A stretch of DNA of 64,000 nt from Marinobacter alexandrii (GCF_005871205.1 NZ_SWKM01000011.1:434001-498000); one strand, 5' to 3'. Counted from the stretch's first letter, positions 18,403 through 28,396 are shown. The notes: generated by a model not told the origin, from the sequence alone. Translations and numbers: made by a program.

Positions 18403-19303
18403 AAAGGCGGTATTCCACTCATTGATGGCCATGCCACTTTGCCTGTGCATGGCGAGCGGTGTGTCGGCTGAAGAGACTGATCGACTGGTTGAGGCAAGAG
18501 AGGCGTTGCAATCAAAAGTTGACAGTTTCGATCTGCTGACAAATGAGCAATTACTCACGCTGGAGAAGCAGTTCGCTGATCTTATCCATGCAGATTCCAA
18601 GACGGACCTGACAAAGGTACGTCAAACTCTGGAACAGGCCGGTTTTGAGTGGCAATGGCTGGAGGAAGGCCTGGTGATGCTAACAGATCGCCATAGCAAG
18701 GGCCTGGGCCATTATCTATTCCGCCTGGATTCTGATCTCGCGCTGATGCTGCAGGCACCCCATCAGTTCTACGATCGCCACACCGGTCAGTTGGCGATTG
18801 ATCTGTTCCTTGAAAGCAAGGCCAGGGTACTGGCGCTGAACAGCGCCCACCGCCGCCTAAAGATCAATGATCGAACGGGCAACGCCGACATGGCTCACCT
18901 TGAAGGCACCGCGTTTGGATCTTTGACACGGGCCTTCGGGCTTAGCCGGGCCGGCGGTGTAGTTGTTCAATTGCACGGGTTCGCAGCCGGCAAACGCACC
19001 AGTGAGGCCGGCCGCGACGCAGACATTATTGTTAGCAGCGGTCAGCGTTGGTTGCAGCCGGTGGCCGAGCGGTTTTCTGCGTGCCTCTCAGAAGTGGGTC
19101 GTTGGAACGTTTTGCGGTTTCCCGTGGATGTTGGCGAGCTGGGGGGGACCACCAATACCCAAGGGGTTGCGCTTCGGCATCTCGGAAACAACCGCTTTGT
19201 GCACCTGGAACTTTCAAGGGATCTGCGTGAAAAGCTGATCGGCGACTCGGTGGACTTTAACGCCCTGAATGCTTGTCTCATTGATTTGAACGGTGGGCTG
19301 TAG
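18392..19303 (+). CDS. Secreted histidine-rich hydrolase-like protein, paralogue of the PgsC periplasmic module
   Basis: 303 residues from the ATG at 18392, which follows AGGAGG by eight bases. The signal peptide ends near SGVSAEE, about residue 24. The core aligns by eye with the two periplasmic modules of the PgsC-like protein, but only this copy keeps a set of histidines: QAPHQFYD near 128, LNSAHRR near 152, DMAHLEGTAF near 170 and VVQLHGF near 191. In the fused copies the matching positions read QVPAPLDE / QVPRPLYE and LQLRSY / VQMRGM. The pattern suggests a metal-dependent hydrolase here and dead copies in the PgsC protein. A role in trimming or releasing the polymer is a guess. I cannot assign the family firmly. 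Confidence 0.75.
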   Translation: MAIKKAVFHSLMAMPLCLCMASGVSAEETDRLVEAREALQSKVDSFDLLTNEQLLTLEKQFADLIHADSKTDLTKVRQTLEQAGFEWQWLEEGLVMLTDRHSKGLGHYLFRLDSDLALMLQAPHQFYDRHTGQLAIDLFLESKARVLALNSAHRRLKINDRTGNADMAHLEGTAFGSLTRAFGLSRAGGVVVQLHGFAAGKRTSEAGRDADIIVSSGQRWLQPVAERFSACLSEVGRWNVLRFPVDVGELGGTTNTQGVALRHLGNNRFVHLELSRDLREKLIGDSVDFNALNACLIDLNGGL

Positions 19304-19305
19304 TG

Positions 19306-22300
19306 ATGGTTCGCGGGTTTATTGGCGTTATATGTTGGCTGATTGCCTTGCCCGCTGTCGCGCTCGTTTCGCCTGGACAACGGGTAGCCCCAGATCAGAA
19401 CGCACCCCTAATCTGGCAGCAGATTCGGGCGTTTGAACACGCACCCTCGGCAATTGAAGAATCTGAGGTGAACGGAGACGTGCTGGTCCTGGAGGCGGGA
19501 GAGAGCGCGCGGTTCCCGATCGAAACGGGACGTTACCTGCGCCTGGACTCTGAGATGGCTGATCTCCCTGGCCTGGACGGCCTTGAGGTACAGCAATCCT
19601 CTGACGGTGCTTGGTTCTACCCGCTGGCTATGAGCAAAACTATTCCCGATGGCGTGAGGGTCAGCCTGCAGCCCGTTGATGGCGATCGCGCCATTCGGTT
19701 GCATAACGATGGTGGAGAGACGCTTCGGTTCAGGGTTTCAGAGGGAGAATATCGACCGGTGCCGGAAGAAGTAACCTGGCAGCCAGAGTCGGTAGGACAG
19801 ATGCCCGAAGTCACACTCAGGCGGCATCCTCAAGCGGCCCTGCAGCATGTCCAATCATTGCAACGCACAGATGCCCATGAATTCACGCTGGAAGGCCCGG
19901 CGTTGTATGCGCTCAGTTTTCGCGAGACCCAGAATACGCTGTCGACCCGTCGTCGTGGGAGGATTTCCGTCGCTCTGGATGACCAGTCACCAGATGTACA
20001 TTATCTGCACTTCACAACGGACCGACGGCACCGATATCAGCTTGGTAGAGAGTCCCTTTTGCTGAGCCATGCCGAACGGTACTACCTATGGGTTCCGGAG
20101 GGTGATCATCAAGTCGCGTTGCGCTCGGACAATGACTTGTGGCTCGAAGTCCTCAGGGCTGAACATCATCGCAGCACCTCAGTGGGCAGCTCGCGGCCCT
20201 GGATGGAGACGCTGGCGGTAGTGCGTGACCGGTTGCTCTTTCAACAGCAGCAGACACAGTGGGCTATTCATGAGGTACTGACTCGTGGAGCCGGCGCGGC
20301 TGAATTGGCGGCTGCGAGCTTTGATTCGAAGACAATGGAAGGCTGGCAGTCCGGTTATCTGGATAATGTTTTCCGGCGCCGTTATACCCAGGAGAGAGTC
20401 TTGTGGCCGGTTGAGGGATCGACGCAGCAATGGCTGACGCCACTAAAGACCGAATTTGCGCTGACCGTCGAAGATGACCTGTATTACGCCCGCCCTGAAC
20501 AACCGAAGGATCGCAGTGAGGGTTACTTCCAGGTTGCGAGTCAGAAGCGAACGCTGGCTTTGCCGCGAACTCAAGGACCGACCCGTCTGAAAATCAGTCT
20601 GACTAACCCCCAGCAACCGGTCACGCTGAGTATTCACTACGGTGAGCAACAACAGCTGTTGCGCTTTGAACCCTTCAGCCAGCAAGATCCTGACCAACGG
20701 CGGCTGACGGCTCCTTCGCAAGAACGCCTGCAGAGTTTGAGCTCAGCGCCGAAGGTCTTGGTAAGTGACGTGGTTTTGCCATTGCCGCAGGGGGTGAACA
20801 ACGTCAGCGTAAAAGCCATTGAGGGCAAGGCCAGCATGCGGATGGCTGTTGAGGAGGGACGTTGGCCCGAATTCACCGAGCAGGAATTCTGGGATTACCT
20901 GAACGATCTCGGTGCGGGTGTATTTCTGTCAAGCTGGCAGTCATCAGGTCATCGCGATAGCGATTTCGTCGACCGTCTCGGTTCCAAGTCCGGTGTTCTG
21001 GACGTGGCGAGAGTTTTTCAGGACAGCCAGTTCCTACGTGACTGGCTGGGTAGCCGTTACCAGAATTTTGTTGACGATCTTTCTCCGGCTTTGTCGGCTG
21101 TGCCACCGGAAAAGGTCCGGACAAACCTTGATTCCCTCCCGACGACGGACGAGCCGGCACTGGCGCGTCGCTATGCAGAAGGCGTGTTTGTACATTCGGC
21201 GAATGCGGATAATAAGCGTCAGGCGTTCCGGGTGCTGAAACAGATGTTCATTAAGCATGGCGACGAATACGCATTACAGAGTCTTCTAGCCACCGCGTTT
21301 GTGCATCATGATCAGATGTCAGTCTTGCCAGACATTGCTCTGATTATGGAGCGGAACGGTTACGATCAAGTGGCGCTAAAACTGGCTCTTGTGCTACTCG
21401 AATCAGGCCGGCTGGAAGAGAGCCGGCGGCAGGAAATGCATGAACTCGCACTTCGTACTGCGGTGCTGGCAGACTGGCAACTGACGTTAGATCACCTGGC
21501 GGAGGTCCTGCCAGCGGCCGAACAGAAAGCCTGGCGCCAGCTGCACGTCCAGGAAAACTATGGTTTCAATGATCCATCGGTAGCGTCAGAGTGGCACCAT
21601 CCGATCACCGATTTCATGGCAAAAATGCCCGAATCGAATGCGGTTCCGGCTGAGGCTTGGCTGTCGCTGTTTCGGCGCGATTACCCGGGATCCTGGCGTT
21701 GGAGGGACTGGCCGTTTGGTTTCCAAGGGCCGGTTGAGCGGGTGAATGTGCACAACCCTGATCTCAACCGTTTCTACCAGCGTCAACGGATTTCTCCAAA
21801 CACGCCGCTGAATCTCACGGTGACTGGCCCGGTCCGGCTGCGTATCAATACAGCATTGCTTCACCGGGAACGAACCAGTCGCCTGAATGATCAATTGATG
21901 ATCCTGCACAACGATCAGGATTACCGTTTTTCGATCATTAACAGCGGAGTTTTCAATCGTCACCGAATCATCGGTGCCGGCAGCGAATTTCCGGGAAGTG
22001 TGGAAACTATTGAGGCAACTCTTGGCCCGGGGGAGCATCGACTCGTCATTGCTCCGGGAAAGCAGTCAGCGTTAGTAAATATTGAACTGAATACCCCGGA
22101 ATTCATGTCCAGATCTTATCTGGCTGCGCAGACCCAGGCCTGTGATCTGGGTGTTGCTGAGTGGCCCCAGTTGCCGGGTGAAAGGGCGCTGCCTACGAAA
22201 CTGTCGATGGTTGCGCCGCATTGGGTACCCGACCTGACGGAAAACAACGACCAATGCCGGCGTTTCCGAGCGGATGCCAAAGACGCATCAGACCTGCAGG

Positions 22301-24273
22301 ATGACTATGCAGGTGCCATGCAAACCTTCATGTTGGGCTCAGGCGTCCGTTTCTCGCCAACACCAACGTCTGCCGGGGGCGAATTGCTTCCACCGACACC
22401 GTCCCGTCCCCAGCCACTGGATAGGGTGTCTCAGTATTTGTCACAGGTGTTGGCCACGCCCGGCTTTTCGCGCCGCCCGTCGTTAATCGCACGTAGCAAT
22501 GCGCTGGCGGCGGCGTACCCGGATGCGCTTGAAGTCCAGCAGAAACTGGGTGCTATCAATGCGGAGCAAGGTTGGCAACAAGAGGAACTGGTACTTGAGA
22601 GCGCCGGAATACAGCAGTTTGACAGTTCTGACTGGCCACCGTCGCTTCCGTTTCTGAGATACCGTTACGACCTGCTTGCAGAAAGTCCTGCTGTCTCTGA
22701 GCAGTTGTTAAGCGGCATGGACCCCATTGTTGTAGCCGTGAATGATGGTGGGCGCGGGCAATACCGGTTGAAGGTTCGTTTGGATAAGGTTGGCTTTCAG
22801 CGGGTATCTCCCGTGGCTGTGGCTATTCGAATCAATGGCGAACACCGCTCTCGGTTCAACCTAAGTGAGGTAGATTCAAACCGGAGGGTACCGCTGAATC
22901 TTTCATCCGGTCCGTCGCAGATCGAATTGCAATTGCTGAATCCTTCTAGCCGTCACTCGGTTTATTTTGAGCTGGAGCAGCGCAATGGCCCTGATTCAGG
23001 TTGGCAAGCTGTAGTAAGAGAGCAAAATCGCCGCTATTACAAGGTACTTCCGGGGCAATCGCTGGAGCTGTATGTCGACCAGCCGACCTGGCTTCGCCTG
23101 GAAGTATTTGACGGTCAACGCAGGGTTCAGCAATACCGTTATCATCCGGCCGCAGGCAATCTGGTTATCTCGGCTGAGGACCTCAGCGGTTCTTATGTCA
23201 GGGTATATGGGCTCCGCCATCAGCCAGGCAGGTTGACGGCTCAGCCTCCTTCGCCAACGCCGGCAATGACACCGACGCCGGAGCATCCGCTTCAGCGGGC
23301 GAATGCGCCCTTGCCTTCGGCGTTGGTTTCAACTGGGCTGCCGAATCCGGACCGCGAGGCTGGCACCCATGGTGTCTATGCAGACTGGGTGCAACGTCGC
23401 AACTTTGACGGTGGCTCAGACCTGGAGCGAGAGCGTTTCGTCGAGCTGGGCTGGCGCTACCAACAGAATCCGCTGTTCTCTCGCTTTTACTGGCAATCGG
23501 ATGTTTTTTATCGGAGTCATAGTTCTGAGGACATTGCGCTTTTGGGCAGCCAACAGTGGCTGACGTGGCGCCCGGACAATCGGTACTGGCGGCTGAATCT
23601 TAACGCCGGTGGGTTTTGGCAGCTCGGCGATTCTGCTGGCAGCCTCAACCTGAGGGCAACACTGGATGGTTACATGCCACTCAGCAATCACTGGACACTT
23701 GAGCATGAGGTGTCCGGTTTCGCCCGGTATCTGTCGGAGGGAGCGAGCGGCTCACGGACGACATCTTACGACGATGACGTTTTTACCGTTTACAAATCCA
23801 ATCATCGCCATGGTCTGGACTGGACGGAGTCACTGAGTTACCGGCCCTGGCGTGATAGTCGGTTCTTACTTGATGCCCAGGTTCGGTCCAATGAGGACTT
23901 GAGCCCGGACCGCTTTGTTATGGCCTTGCGCTGGGACCAGTTCTGGCTTCACAACACCCGCACATACCTCGGTATCCAGCAACGATGGTTGCAGAAAGAT
24001 GACGATCGCCCAGAAAACGACTCTCAGCAAATCGTGGAGGCAGGCCTAGAGTGGCATATGTGGCAGAACCGTGGGCGCCGCTGGTTCGTGAGGTTGGATA
24101 CCGGTCTGGATCTGGACGTCTCTGAGCCATCATTAAAGGTGTCGTTCGGGATGGACGCACCGGGCACCAAACGCCTGGAAGATTACCGGCAGGAGCGCTT
24201 CTCGTTTTTTGATCTAAACGAAATGAACGCGGCTCGGTCTGTGGACACGAATGAGCTGAATTATGTCGAATAA
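19306..24273 (+). CDS. Giant exported protein with TPR-like middle and C-terminal outer-membrane barrel
   Basis: 1655 residues from the ATG at 19306; a GTG just before it is also possible. The signal peptide ends near PAVALV, residue 21. The first about 500 residues look beta-rich. About residues 500-800 are helical, with a repeat-like stretch (ALARRYAEGVFVHSAN, then YALQSLLATAFVHHDQ) that may be TPR/HEAT-like. A proline/threonine-rich linker lies at about 1313-1350. The last about 300 residues alternate aromatic and polar residues in the pattern of an outer-membrane beta-barrel (for example RYWRLNLNAGGFWQLGD). The chain does not end in the usual aromatic residue but in a short tail. It is probably the outer-membrane exit or anchor of the operon's product. 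No family recognised. Confidence 0.78.
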   Translation: MVRGFIGVICWLIALPAVALVSPGQRVAPDQNAPLIWQQIRAFEHAPSAIEESEVNGDVLVLEAGESARFPIETGRYLRLDSEMADLPGLDGLEVQQSSDGAWFYPLAMSKTIPDGVRVSLQPVDGDRAIRLHNDGGETLRFRVSEGEYRPVPEEVTWQPESVGQMPEVTLRRHPQAALQHVQSLQRTDAHEFTLEGPALYALSFRETQNTLSTRRRGRISVALDDQSPDVHYLHFTTDRRHRYQLGRESLLLSHAERYYLWVPEGDHQVALRSDNDLWLEVLRAEHHRSTSVGSSRPWMETLAVVRDRLLFQQQQTQWAIHEVLTRGAGAAELAAASFDSKTMEGWQSGYLDNVFRRRYTQERVLWPVEGSTQQWLTPLKTEFALTVEDDLYYARPEQPKDRSEGYFQVASQKRTLALPRTQGPTRLKISLTNPQQPVTLSIHYGEQQQLLRFEPFSQQDPDQRRLTAPSQERLQSLSSAPKVLVSDVVLPLPQGVNNVSVKAIEGKASMRMAVEEGRWPEFTEQEFWDYLNDLGAGVFLSSWQSSGHRDSDFVDRLGSKSGVLDVARVFQDSQFLRDWLGSRYQNFVDDLSPALSAVPPEKVRTNLDSLPTTDEPALARRYAEGVFVHSANADNKRQAFRVLKQMFIKHGDEYALQSLLATAFVHHDQMSVLPDIALIMERNGYDQVALKLALVLLESGRLEESRRQEMHELALRTAVLADWQLTLDHLAEVLPAAEQKAWRQLHVQENYGFNDPSVASEWHHPITDFMAKMPESNAVPAEAWLSLFRRDYPGSWRWRDWPFGFQGPVERVNVHNPDLNRFYQRQRISPNTPLNLTVTGPVRLRINTALLHRERTSRLNDQLMILHNDQDYRFSIINSGVFNRHRIIGAGSEFPGSVETIEATLGPGEHRLVIAPGKQSALVNIELNTPEFMSRSYLAAQTQACDLGVAEWPQLPGERALPTKLSMVAPHWVPDLTENNDQCRRFRADAKDASDLQDDYAGAMQTFMLGSGVRFSPTPTSAGGELLPPTPSRPQPLDRVSQYLSQVLATPGFSRRPSLIARSNALAAAYPDALEVQQKLGAINAEQGWQQEELVLESAGIQQFDSSDWPPSLPFLRYRYDLLAESPAVSEQLLSGMDPIVVAVNDGGRGQYRLKVRLDKVGFQRVSPVAVAIRINGEHRSRFNLSEVDSNRRVPLNLSSGPSQIELQLLNPSSRHSVYFELEQRNGPDSGWQAVVREQNRRYYKVLPGQSLELYVDQPTWLRLEVFDGQRRVQQYRYHPAAGNLVISAEDLSGSYVRVYGLRHQPGRLTAQPPSPTPAMTPTPEHPLQRANAPLPSALVSTGLPNPDREAGTHGVYADWVQRRNFDGGSDLERERFVELGWRYQQNPLFSRFYWQSDVFYRSHSSEDIALLGSQQWLTWRPDNRYWRLNLNAGGFWQLGDSAGSLNLRATLDGYMPLSNHWTLEHEVSGFARYLSEGASGSRTTSYDDDVFTVYKSNHRHGLDWTESLSYRPWRDSRFLLDAQVRSNEDLSPDRFVMALRWDQFWLHNTRTYLGIQQRWLQKDDDRPENDSQQIVEAGLEWHMWQNRGRRWFVRLDTGLDLDVSEPSLKVSFGMDAPGTKRLEDYRQERFSFFDLNEMNAARSVDTNELNYVE

Positions 24274-27200
24274 ATCTTCAAAAAAGATGCTAACCCCGCT
24301 GGATCACATGTTGCTGGGTCTTAGCAGTCACTGGCGGCAGGTATACAAGCATCTGGCGTTCCAGCTTGAGCAGGAATTTCTCCGCTGGCGGCGGGGTCGG
24401 AACCGTCCTGAGACCGTGTCCGAGGCGCAGTGGTTGGTGCAGCAGGTGGCAAGTTTTCTGGAGTTTCGAATCGGGCAAACCCTGAGCACTCTGGATCAAT
24501 TGGATGAGGGTTATCGAGGTTTTACACGTCGGTACAAAGGTGCGGGCAGCGCCCTGGAGCGTCATCAGCATCTGTTGGCTTATGCGGAAGAACTCGGACA
24601 GAGTCGTCGTGGTCTCAGGGGCGATCGAAGATCACTGGAGCGCTGGTTCGATGAATCGGCCCTGCGAGATCGGTATCAGCGCAAGGCGAGTGAAGAGCAG
24701 CGCCTACTGATTTATTGCATCCATCGGCTGAATGTCAATGTCTGTTATTTTCTGCAGAACTTCACTCGCGCCGAGGATGTAAGGATGCATCTTTCGTCGC
24801 TTGATAATCCGGATCTGATCGAACGGTTGCTGACGCAGAAGTTAGATCACCGGGCAACGACGGCCACTCTCTCGCTGCTCTGCGGATTGCTGGATGTCAG
24901 CCATGGGGTGTTCGGCGAATTCATTGAACCGCAGATTCTGCAGTACTGCTATCGCATCTCGAACGACCCAAACCAACCTTTGTGGCTGCAGGCCGAAGCG
25001 CTCAGGGTGACCATGCGGCTGGACTCTGATTCGTCGTTGACGTTGGCGCAGGATCGATTCGACCGGCAGGAGGCGGGTGACCAGATATTTTTCCGAGCCC
25101 GGATTCTATCGATAATGTTGCCAGTTCAGCACCATAGCCGGGCGCGGGATTTATACCGGCGAGCCTGTCTGGACAGCAGTGAACATGTGCGGCAGAGCGT
25201 GGTCGGGATCCTGCCAGAGTTGGAGCCGGAAACGGTCGGGTCACTAATTGAGTTATTGGCCGAGAAAGAAACCTGCGACCGGGTTCGAGCTCGCCTGATT
25301 CGGTTGCTACCAGGCCTTGTCCAATTCCGAAAATGCACCCAGGAATTTGCCTTGGGTCTGATCCAGCCGTGTCTGAGTACTGACGTATCGTCACTGCTGG
25401 TGCGGGCGGGTTTGGCAGCGTTGATGGATCTCAGTTATTTGACACCGGCGGTTTCCGATACCGGTATTGAGCTTGAGCAGCGGTTGTCGCGCCTTCATCT
25501 AGGGCATGAGGAGACGTCGGTCCGCCGCGCCGCCGCCCAGACCAGGGAGCGACTCTGGTCCAGCCATCATCTGTTGGCCCGATCGAGCATTTTTAAGCCG
25601 CTGAAAGATCTGGACTGGCAGCGTCGGATGCGGATTCGACTGGATCCGAAGGGACTTAGTGATGAGGTCCTGGGACGTTTCCTTGCCAGCCTGGCTGAAA
25701 ATCGCTTTGGCTTTGATGTCTCGCGCCAGGGTGACCGGCTGAAAGTCACCGGTGGGTCGAGTTACAAGTTCCGAAGTTGGCGGTTCCTCCATGAACTCAG
25801 GACCAGCGCCAGCGATAAGCGACAGAATTATAACCACACGAAGGGGCGGGTGTTTTACGGCCATATGCAGGTACCTGCCTGGCATCTGGCGGAACTGAGC
25901 GAGACTCTGGTGCCCGGTGAACCGGTTCACATTGCAGAAGATGGGGATTGGCGTCCATACCTACCGCTACTTGATCAGGTTTTGTCGGCTCTTGATCAGG
26001 GGTGGCCAACTCGGCCGGTCGAGCTCTATACCAGTGAAGGTATAACCCGGATACATCCACCCGAGGGTCTAGTCGCTCGGCTGCGGGCAAGACTTGCTAT
26101 AACATTTCGTTTTTCTAAGATTAGCCGGCTTCGCAATTGGCGAGAGTCTGCCAGCCGGGAACCGGATGCTTATCTTGCTGAATTGGAGAAGCTGGGCTTC
26201 CGATTCGAGATCTTGGGGCATCGCAAAGACGAAGGTGCTCGCCACGACACGGACCCACGGGTTCGACGTTTCTTCCCGGGGATGGTCAGCATTGCTCCAT
26301 TACCAGTGCTTTGGCAGGACTTCCGAAATTATTTCTATTCGGTCTACGAAAATAACCTTCAGCATCTGGTGATGTTCATTGCCGCAGCTGCAGTGGTCTT
26401 TTTCGGAAGACACATCTATATCGGCCGGCAAATGAAACGAGCCCGAGCAAGGCTTCCGTTTGTCGTCGGTGGCTGGGGCACCCGGGGAAAATCAGGTACA
26501 GAACGACTGAAAGCAGCCCTGTTCAACGCCGAGGGGCTGAGCGTTGTGTCCAAAACAACGGGCTGTGAGGCGATGTTTCTGTACAGCCCGGCTAACGGTA
26601 GCCTGCGTGAAATGTTTCTGTTCCGGCCGTACGACAAGGCTTCCATCTGGGAGCAGGTTGATCTGGTCAGGTTGGCGTCAAAATTTCGGGCAGACGTTTT
26701 TCTGTGGGAATGCATGGGTCTGACTCCGCGCTATGTTCAGATTCTTCAGGAACAATGGATGCGGGATGACATGGCAACTATCACCAATTGTTATCCCGAC
26801 CATGAGGATATCCAGGGCCCGTCAGGTATCGAAATACCCAGGGTTATGCAGAGATTTGTGCCCAAGCGAAGTCAGTTGCTAACCACCGAACATAACATGT
26901 ACCCGTTTCTGAACGCTGCTGCGCAACAGAAGGGCAGTGACATCGTCAAGGTGGAAGAGTGGGAAGCTGAACTTCTGGCGGCCGATGTATTGGATCGGTT
27001 TCCCTATGAAGAACATCCGCTGAACATTGCGCTCGTTTTGCGCATGGCTGCGGAGCTGCAACTCGAACCGGACTATGCGCTCAAGGAAATGGCGGATCGT
27101 GTCGTACCTGACCTTGGCGTACTTAAAGTCTACCCACGAGTGACTGTGCGCAGTCGTCACCTGACGTTCATTAATGGCATGTCCGCAAATGAGCGTCACG

Positions 27201-28396
27201 CTGCTCTTGCGAACTGGCGGCGGCTTAAGATGAATCAATATCATCCTGAAGAGACTCCGGATGCGTGGATCGTCACGGTGATTAATAACCGTGCCGACCG
27301 TGTGCCCCGGTCTCAGGTGTTTGCCAAAATGCTGGTCGACGACTTGAGCGCCGACCGGCACTTCCTGATCGGCACTAATCTGGACGGACTTCAGTCGTAC
27401 ATTGATCATGCGATGCAGAACCGGCTTGAGAACGAGGGATTCGCCGATCAGAATTCGGAGCGCCTTGCTGAGTCGCTTGAACAATATGCGAAGCAACTGC
27501 GGGTGGTGACCAAAGACGAGACCCGTTTACAGCGAATCCTGGCGATGGTGCGAGGAATGGGGGTCGAGATACCATCGAGTGCCGTGAGCCTGTCGGACCG
27601 GGAGGCGTTCAGGCATTTTTGCGAATCCGTCGAGATGGACGCAGATGTCATTGAGGGAGTGCTGCGTCAATGGCAGGAAGACGAGCAGGAGCTGACCCAG
27701 TATCGAGAGTTACAACAGGCTCTGCAGTCCGGCAGCGCCGGCGCAGAGGCTCTGACCGATACGATTCGGACCTGGTTCAGGAAGCGGGTGGTTGTGCTAC
27801 CTAACAGCCATGCAACGGGTGATGAGGTTATTCAGTCCATCGTGGACGACACGCCGCCAGGGCTGGAAACCCGAATTATGGGAATGCAGAACATCAAAGG
27901 CACAGGCCTGGATTTCATCTATCGCTGGCAGTCCTGGGACCGACATTACCAGGACGGCCGGTTGCTACTGTCGGACGATCCAGACTCTGTGCTCTCCGCT
28001 GCCCGGAATTTGGCCGGGGTCGAGGATTTTGGTTGGCTCGATTTCGATTATTTCGACCCCCTGCTGACGGAGGCGATGGAGCTCTCGACGAACCAGACGC
28101 AGGCCATCCAGTCCGAGCTTGAAATTATTCGTAGTCGGCTTAAACAGCGTAAAGCCGAGCTGCAGAAAACAACCGGCTCTCGGCAGGACAATACTGGCTT
28201 CATGGAACGCCTTCTGGATGGCCTCGAGGCCATTCTGGATGCAGGTGCCGCGGTGAGGCGGCGCAAACGTGCCAACCAGATTTATAAGGATTTGACCGGC
28301 CAGCGGATCAGTCACGAACGCGCAGCTTTGGAACTGAAAGATATCAATCGATCCCAAAAGGGCGGTTGGTTGAAGCGGCGTTTTATCGCGTATTGA
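24263..28396 (+). CDS. PgsB/CapB-like ATP-dependent amide ligase with HEAT-like and membrane N-terminal regions
   Basis: 1377 residues. The ligase core starts with the P-loop GGWGTRGKSGT, lysine 743, followed by LWECMGLTPRYVQ near 815 and ITNCYPDHEDIQGP near 845. The same order (P-loop, ECM, N-x-x-DH-x-D-GP) marks PgsB/CapB, the Mur-ligase-like enzyme that makes poly-gamma-glutamate. One membrane segment lies just before the P-loop, about 698-720. Residues 1-700 are additional: helical, repeat-like (possible HEAT) up to about 440, then an unassigned domain. PgsB usually has about 400 residues, so this is a greatly enlarged form. The tail, about 1290-1377, looks coiled-coil and basic. The start overlaps the barrel gene by 11 bases. 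It is the last gene of the operon. Confidence 0.85.
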   Translation: MSNKSSKKMLTPLDHMLLGLSSHWRQVYKHLAFQLEQEFLRWRRGRNRPETVSEAQWLVQQVASFLEFRIGQTLSTLDQLDEGYRGFTRRYKGAGSALERHQHLLAYAEELGQSRRGLRGDRRSLERWFDESALRDRYQRKASEEQRLLIYCIHRLNVNVCYFLQNFTRAEDVRMHLSSLDNPDLIERLLTQKLDHRATTATLSLLCGLLDVSHGVFGEFIEPQILQYCYRISNDPNQPLWLQAEALRVTMRLDSDSSLTLAQDRFDRQEAGDQIFFRARILSIMLPVQHHSRARDLYRRACLDSSEHVRQSVVGILPELEPETVGSLIELLAEKETCDRVRARLIRLLPGLVQFRKCTQEFALGLIQPCLSTDVSSLLVRAGLAALMDLSYLTPAVSDTGIELEQRLSRLHLGHEETSVRRAAAQTRERLWSSHHLLARSSIFKPLKDLDWQRRMRIRLDPKGLSDEVLGRFLASLAENRFGFDVSRQGDRLKVTGGSSYKFRSWRFLHELRTSASDKRQNYNHTKGRVFYGHMQVPAWHLAELSETLVPGEPVHIAEDGDWRPYLPLLDQVLSALDQGWPTRPVELYTSEGITRIHPPEGLVARLRARLAITFRFSKISRLRNWRESASREPDAYLAELEKLGFRFEILGHRKDEGARHDTDPRVRRFFPGMVSIAPLPVLWQDFRNYFYSVYENNLQHLVMFIAAAAVVFFGRHIYIGRQMKRARARLPFVVGGWGTRGKSGTERLKAALFNAEGLSVVSKTTGCEAMFLYSPANGSLREMFLFRPYDKASIWEQVDLVRLASKFRADVFLWECMGLTPRYVQILQEQWMRDDMATITNCYPDHEDIQGPSGIEIPRVMQRFVPKRSQLLTTEHNMYPFLNAAAQQKGSDIVKVEEWEAELLAADVLDRFPYEEHPLNIALVLRMAAELQLEPDYALKEMADRVVPDLGVLKVYPRVTVRSRHLTFINGMSANERHAALANWRRLKMNQYHPEETPDAWIVTVINNRADRVPRSQVFAKMLVDDLSADRHFLIGTNLDGLQSYIDHAMQNRLENEGFADQNSERLAESLEQYAKQLRVVTKDETRLQRILAMVRGMGVEIPSSAVSLSDREAFRHFCESVEMDADVIEGVLRQWQEDEQELTQYRELQQALQSGSAGAEALTDTIRTWFRKRVVVLPNSHATGDEVIQSIVDDTPPGLETRIMGMQNIKGTGLDFIYRWQSWDRHYQDGRLLLSDDPDSVLSAARNLAGVEDFGWLDFDYFDPLLTEAMELSTNQTQAIQSELEIIRSRLKQRKAELQKTTGSRQDNTGFMERLLDGLEAILDAGAAVRRRKRANQIYKDLTGQRISHERAALELKDINRSQKGGWLKRRFIAY

